DNA from: Cololabis saira
Taxonomy: Eukaryota > Chordata > Actinopteri > Beloniformes > Belonidae
NCBI RefSeq assembly: GCF_033807715.1
Contig: NC_084592.1
Location: 372,001 to 436,000 of the forward strand
Reading direction: 5' to 3'
Length of the DNA: 64,000 nucleotides
Below, one piece after another: positions 61,601 through 64,000 of the stretch (positions within the stretch are counted from its first letter, which is position 1; each line of letters starts with the position of its first letter). A program made the translations under genes and the position numbers. The notes beneath the pieces were generated by a model that worked only from the letters and a program-made list of their open reading frames with translations, did no database searches and was not told the origin of the DNA.

Positions 61601-63622
61601 CAGTTACTGTCGGCCGTAACTAGGCTACACCAAAACAACAACAACAAGGAACCTGTCCACTATTCTCATGTCTGCCCTTCTCATTCACACATCATCAGAG
61701 CAAAGACATCTTTGTTTTCTCCCCGTCTGCTGTCAGCAGGAGCGGTGGCTGCAGACAGCAGACGCGTTGCAGAACGTAAACTTAAACATTAGCCTATTTA
61801 AACATTATAAAAGTCAGCGTTGTTAAATTCATATTACATTACATCATTTCAAACAGAGTTGTTTTCTGCTTCATTGCTTTTCCAAAGTTGATTTTACGTG
61901 ATTCTGATCTGTGCAGGTCAGATTCTGGTCAGTGAAGCACTCTGTGCTGAAGTGGTGGGGGAGTTTCGGGGTGAACAAAGAAGAAAAAAAAAAAAAACAG
62001 GCGCGTGATTGTTAAAGGGCCAGTCCCAATCCCCCCTAGTCCTACTTTTCAGCCCTACCCCTAAATTTTGCGCGTTCCCGTGAGGGTAGTGGTGTCCCAA
62101 TTCCTCTTTGCATCTAGGGGTAGTGGGCATAACGAGGGCTAGTGTGTATGAATCTAGCCCTTAAAAGCGAGGGATTTCAGATGCTGACTTCGCGACCGAG
62201 GGCCTAAGAAAATTTCCCAGAATGCTTTACGTCATCATTTACAGACTGATCAAACAAAAAAACATGGCGGACATTTTTTATTTTTTAGTGAATAAAATCA
62301 ATATTTTGAGTTAGTTTCTGCATAAAAATGCGTTTTGAGCATTTTTATGCTCAAAACGCGAGAAATATACATTTTACTTTCATAATATTCACTCAGTGAA
62401 TGTACATAATCACTTGCTTGCTCGTTGTTGCAAAGTCTTTTCAGATCTCGCCAGAATAAAGGCTGATTTATGGTTCTGCGTTACACCAACGCAGAGCCTA
62501 CGGCGTAGCTTACGCGGCGACGCGCGCCGTATGGTGTGTGTCGCCGCGTAACCTACGCCGTAGGCTCTGCGTCGATTTAACGCAGAACCATAAATCAGCT
62601 CCCGACCCGGCAGCTCTTCTCATCCCCCAAAACATCGGAGCAAATTTCTTAACAGGCGTTATTTGGATAAACTGAGCCCAGGTTGGGGAGCTTAACGGTT
62701 ACTTTTACGCCTGGAAAAAATATTAAAACTTAATAAAGTGGCATATTAACAGCGCTACAGCGGAAATTAAAACAGCTTTTAGCTCTGGGCTTCCTGAGAT
62801 GGTGTGACGTATGTGCAAACGTAACTACGCAGTTGCTTACATACCCGAACATAAACCACACAGTGACGTAGCAAGTGGTGTCCCAATCCCTAGGGAAGAT
62901 TACAAGGGCCCTACGCCTGTGGCTTCATTTTTAGGGCTAGTGGTAGTGGGTGAGGGCTAGTGGTAGAAAGTAGGGTGAACATTGGGATTGGCCCTTAGTC
63001 ACATCTCCAGCAACTTTTCCAGCTGAAAAAAATGGAGTGATGGCATGAAAGAAAAAGTGCTCCAGACAGTCATCAGCAGCAGGGGTCCCAAGATAAGCCA
63101 CCAGAACCACCACAAGAGGGAAAAAAAAAGGCAACGGCCAGGCCGACACTGGCGCAAAGGCTGGTGCGTTTGCGGTTACGGAGGGAAGGCCGGTGCGTTT
63201 GCGGTTACTCCACGATGGAGTTTCTTACAGCTCTTCCAAAACCTGTTGGTGACATCACTGGGGGTTTTTGTTGTGGGTGTTGGTGACCTGATGATTCTTT
63301 CCTGAAGAGCATTTATCTGCGACTGTTCTTTCCAACTCTAATCTCTGATTGCTTGCCTTATTAACTTCTGTCCAGGACCGTCTCTTCTCCCTCCATCACT
63401 AACAACAAGCTTTTTTCTTATGCAGTTTCCCATCTTAATTCTTTTTTTTCGTTTGATTGTTCTTTAGAACCTCCAGAACCCGAGGAACCATTTGACAACA
63501 GCTCCTACAAGAACTTGCAGCACCACAGCTATACAGCTTACACCTTCGCTGACCTGGACTTGGAGATGGCCCGATACCGTCTGCCCCAGCCGTCCTCCGG
63601 GAAGACTTCCCCCAGACATTGA
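51526..63622 (+). CDS. ndufv3: NADH dehydrogenase [ubiquinone] flavoprotein 3, mitochondrial (complex I 10 kDa subunit)
   Basis: Accessory subunit of the NADH-oxidising module of respiratory complex I, in the mitochondrial matrix arm. Four coding exons by my reading: 51526-51555, 53716-53827, 59248-60777 (optional) and 63468-63622. All have GT donors and AG acceptors; the junctions after exons 2 and 3 are phase 1. Exons 1-2-4 give 98 residues, and with exon 3 608 residues. The N-terminus [10 protein letters not shown] is basic and amphipathic, fitting a mitochondrial presequence. The C-terminus [19 protein letters not shown]...[15 protein letters not shown] is the conserved NDUFV3 signature. 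In mammals inclusion of the long exon gives a tissue-dependent long isoform, so the same is likely here. Introns contain large repeats. Confidence 0.93.
51716..51885 (+). mobile_element. tRNA-derived SINE in NDUFV3 intron 1
   Basis: TGGTTAGCGCTG (A-box) and GGTTCGACTCC (perfect B-box) 40 bp apart, then TTTCTGTGTGGAGTTTGCGT and a tail near AATGGATGG. This is the common fish tRNA-derived SINE; the middle is shortened (GTGCTTGCCCCGTGACCCTG). The GGATGG tail suggests an RTE/Rex3-type partner. Confidence 0.8.
52223..52575 (+). repeat. Two adjacent minisatellites (12 bp and 31 bp)
   Basis: 52223-52330: about nine copies of GTGTGGTTCCCT. 52331-52575: about eight copies of a 31 bp unit starting GACATGTCTGATGTTCCCTG. 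Both share GTTCCCTG, so one may derive from the other. Located in NDUFV3 intron 1. Confidence 0.93.
52955..53460. mobile_element. Complete MITE with TTAA ends
   Basis: Starts TTAAAGGAGACCTATTATG and ends CATAATAGGTCCTCTTTAA, with TTAA at both borders (52955-52958, 53457-53460), the target type of piggyBac and Kolobok elements. No ORF. A related partial copy is at 45350-45649. Lies in NDUFV3 intron 1, ending 255 bp before exon 2. Confidence 0.8.
53716..53827 (+). CDS. ndufv3: NDUFV3 exon 2
   Basis: Acceptor TCTTCTTCAG at 53706-53715, donor GTAAGG at 53828. Encodes [19 protein letters not shown] then [18 protein letters not shown] plus one base of a split codon: the rest of the presequence and a Lys/Pro-rich linker. 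An alternative acceptor nine bases later (CTCCAG, exon from 53725) would remove three residues without changing frame. Confidence 0.85.
54263..54842 (-). mobile_element. GCGTCCGAAATG-family repeat, copy 3
   Basis: Reverse-oriented copy of the repeat at 46990-47480: CTGCGTCCGAAATCCCATAC, a triplicated ATAGTATGTACTATCCATAC block (54361-54425), TTCCCACAATGCAATGCAG, the AATATTATA stretch and CATTTCGAACGCACC at the end. Confidence 0.8.
54870..55345 (-). repeat. Interspersed repeat, copy 2 of an inverted pair
   Basis: Reverse complement of 29655-30060, with matching blocks TCGCTTAGCAACAATGCTGA, GATGAATCGTTCATTACAG, GGTGGCATGTCGGCTTATA, CCGCGGCTTTAGGAGAAAAA and TATCACGGGTTCTTTTTGGA. Confidence 0.7.
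55380..55550 (+). repeat. 21 bp minisatellite
   Basis: Eight or so copies of CGTAGCAGCCGTGGCCACAA plus A, with a few substitutions; ORFs on both strands across it are by-products of the 21 bp period. Confidence 0.93.
55637..55678 (+). repeat. (ATT)n microsatellite
   Basis: About 14 uninterrupted ATT units in NDUFV3 intron 2. Confidence 0.95.
56410..58165 (+). repeat. Large ~36 bp minisatellite in NDUFV3 intron 2
   Basis: About 48-50 units of AAACCTGGACCAGGACCTGG then ATCATAAGGGGGTAG, varying mainly in the length of the G-run (3-9) and by shortened units ending AAGGAG. A GA-rich tract (AGGAAG)n follows at 58198-58230. Purine/G-run strand asymmetry is strong throughout. Confidence 0.95.
58600..59060 (-). 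pseudogene. L2-like LINE RT fragment in NDUFV3 intron 2
   Basis: Minus strand. The best frame, 58881-58633, starts [18 protein letters not shown] and includes [12 protein letters not shown], the catalytic motif, and [11 protein letters not shown]. Upstream residues ([24 protein letters not shown]) are present to about 59060 with frame breaks. The order matches fish L2/Maui-type LINEs. Confidence 0.8.
59061..59140 (+). repeat. 40 bp tandem duplication
   Basis: CTGAGGTCCAGTAGAACCAG and the next 20 bases occur twice in a row (59061-59100, 59101-59140), differing at one base. It lies at the edge of the LINE fragment, about 110 bp before NDUFV3 exon 3. Confidence 0.95.
59248..60777 (+). CDS. ndufv3: NDUFV3 exon 3, optional long-isoform exon
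   Basis: 1530 bp, phase 1 at both ends, so inclusion adds 510 residues without frameshift. Acceptor TGTGTTTCATTCAG ends at 59247; a second AG at 59259, in the same phase, would shorten it by four codons. Donor GGTACATA at 60778. It starts with a [14 protein letters not shown] segment like the KTxVxFP motif of mammalian long NDUFV3. Then five 16-18-residue repeats ([14 protein letters not shown]), a Ser-rich acidic tract ([16 protein letters not shown]) as in mammals, and 13 copies of a 13-residue repeat ([13 protein letters not shown]). The region is low-complexity, probably disordered and phosphorylatable. Confidence 0.85.
59376..59640 (+). repeat. 54 bp in-frame repeat in NDUFV3 exon 3
   Basis: Five copies, one shortened to 48 bp, encoding [18 protein letters not shown]. 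Confidence 0.9.
60137..60645 (+). repeat. 39 bp in-frame VNTR in NDUFV3 exon 3
   Basis: Thirteen units of GAGTCCGAGAGCCCCCCTAC then CGACACTGCTGGTCTTCCA, two alternating subtypes (ending LP or PV). Near-identity of units predicts length polymorphism. Confidence 0.93.
60778..61430. other. NDUFV3 intron 3, 5' part: no recognised feature
   Basis: No gene or clear repeat. An open frame continues past the exon 3 donor to 60860, which would give an alternative ending only if the donor were not used. Confidence 0.5.
61430..61515 (+). mobile_element. hAT-like MITE end
   Basis: GAGCAGCCATTCTCAACCTTGGGGTCCCG-type end with GGGGTCGCAAGATGATTTCT and GGGGTTGCGAAATCATTTTG: the typical start of hAT-derived repeats. 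The other end was not determined. Confidence 0.5.
62014..62998. mobile_element. Non-autonomous DNA transposon in intron 3
   Basis: Left end AAAGGGCCAGTCCCAATCCC, right end ATTGGGATTGGCCCTT; subterminal blocks of GGGCTAGTGGTAGTGGG type occur near both ends in inverse order. ACATGGCGGACATTTTTTAT at 62264 marks the interior. Flanking trinucleotides do not match cleanly. A palindromic MITE is nested at 62461-62600. No ORF. Confidence 0.65.
62461..62600. repeat. 140 bp palindromic MITE
   Basis: GGCTGATTTATGGTTCTGCG...CGCAGAACCATAAATCAG: arms of about 60 bp are nearly perfect inverted repeats around a CGCGCGCCGTATGGTGTG centre. Same family as 45650-46093 and the inner repeats at 42642-43108. Confidence 0.9.
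62999..63467. other. NDUFV3 intron 3, 3' part
   Basis: GGTGCGTTTGCGGTTAC occurs twice (63161, 63191). No coding evidence. A T-rich tract and TTGTTCTTTAG at 63457-63467 make the acceptor for exon 4. Confidence 0.5.
63468..63622 (+). CDS. ndufv3: NDUFV3 exon 4, conserved C-terminal domain
   Basis: Joins in phase 1 to exon 2 or exon 3. Encodes [40 protein letters not shown] and [10 protein letters not shown], then TGA at 63620. This 50-residue module is the conserved part of NDUFV3 that packs against the complex I flavoprotein subunits. Confidence 0.95.
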
Positions 63623-63635
63623 TGATAACAATGTT

Positions 63636-63641
63636 ATTAAA
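63636..63641 (+). terminator. ndufv3: NDUFV3 polyadenylation signal
   Basis: ATTAAA, 14 bases after the stop codon. The short distance leaves an unusually short 3'UTR, so a later signal outside the scanned motifs may also be used. Confidence 0.5.
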
Positions 63642-63699
63642 GTATCCGTGCTAACCCATCTAATGCTGTTGTGTCTTCTGCTAAAGGAAATGGTTGTTC

Positions 63700-64000
63700 A
63701 TCACTTTCAGATGCTGTAAAACAAAAAGCAGTCAGTCAGAAACACGAGCACACCAGAAACCATAGAATGTCCCAGTTTATTGAAAATGTCCTAGCTGAAC
63801 GTAAGCGTCCCGCTCCATCTTAACTTCCTAGTATAGCTTAATGTCCCTAACCTGACCCTCAGTTGCCGTGACCTCTGAACTGCAGTTGGGTATTTACACT
63901 TGAAGTTACAGTGGGGTTTTAAAGCATATTTACTGATTAATGCTGCTTTCATCAAATGAGTTCCATAAAAGAAAAAATCCTTGATGACCTGTTTACAAGG
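63700..64000. other. Downstream region, possible convergent 3'UTR
   Basis: CAGTTTATTGAAAATG at 63773 gives CAATAAA on the minus strand, a possible polyadenylation signal of a convergent gene beyond the window. No coding sequence is visible. Confidence 0.3.

Noticed and set aside
63045..63305. 86-codon ORF in NDUFV3 intron 3
   Set aside because: No recognisable domain, a direct repeat inside, and position within an intron; treated as chance.

Overview
This window is from the nuclear genome of a ray-finned (teleost) fish. The evidence is a multi-exon nuclear gene for a mitochondrial complex I subunit (NDUFV3) together with fish-type transposable elements: a Rex3 (RTE) retrotransposon, a Gmr1-type Ty3/gypsy element, a chromovirus, L1- and L2-like LINEs, Harbinger/hAT-like DNA elements and tRNA-derived SINEs. 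I recognise one host gene. Nearly everything left of about 51 kb is mobile or tandemly repeated DNA.

Layout. 1-7.4 kb: a GC-rich coding-type tandem array on the minus strand, read from an ORF with a 2A-like motif. The array is split by a 3.3 kb RTE-like LINE with a 13 bp target duplication and is followed by a decayed pogo/Tigger transposase. 7.4-29.6 kb: a deep nest. An L1-like LINE is split; inside it are an L2-like LINE and a decayed retrovirus-like provirus (gag, pol with two RNase H regions, env with a fusion-protein look); inside the provirus is a second, younger L1; inside the L2 is a chromovirus with apparently identical LTRs. 31.1-37.6 kb: a young, intact Gmr1-type Ty3/gypsy element (integrase before reverse transcriptase) sitting in a tRNA-SINE. 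38.3-40.0 kb: a 5'-inverted Rex3 copy. 40.5-51.2 kb: nested Harbinger-like elements, palindromic MITEs, a solo LTR, a THAP-like fragment and minisatellites. 51.5-63.6 kb: NDUFV3 on the plus strand, four exons, with introns full of minisatellites and MITEs.

Function. NDUFV3 is predicted to make a 98-residue short form (exons 1-2-4) and a 608-residue long form that includes the 1530 bp exon 3. All splice junctions are phase 1, so exon 3 can be included or skipped without a frameshift, and exon 3 carries two in-frame repeat arrays. Of the mobile elements only the Gmr1-type copy keeps a complete reading frame, LTR pair, primer-binding site and target duplication; the others are broken.

Candidates for less familiar biology: a retrovirus-like lineage whose Env resembles class I fusion proteins and whose gag ends in UGA-CUAG; two LINEs sharing covarying hairpins at their 5' ends; a chromovirus whose RNA start complements its own primer site (self-priming); and a 2A-like ORF feeding a giant repeat array. 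All coordinates, alignments and family names come from reading by eye; no database search was run.
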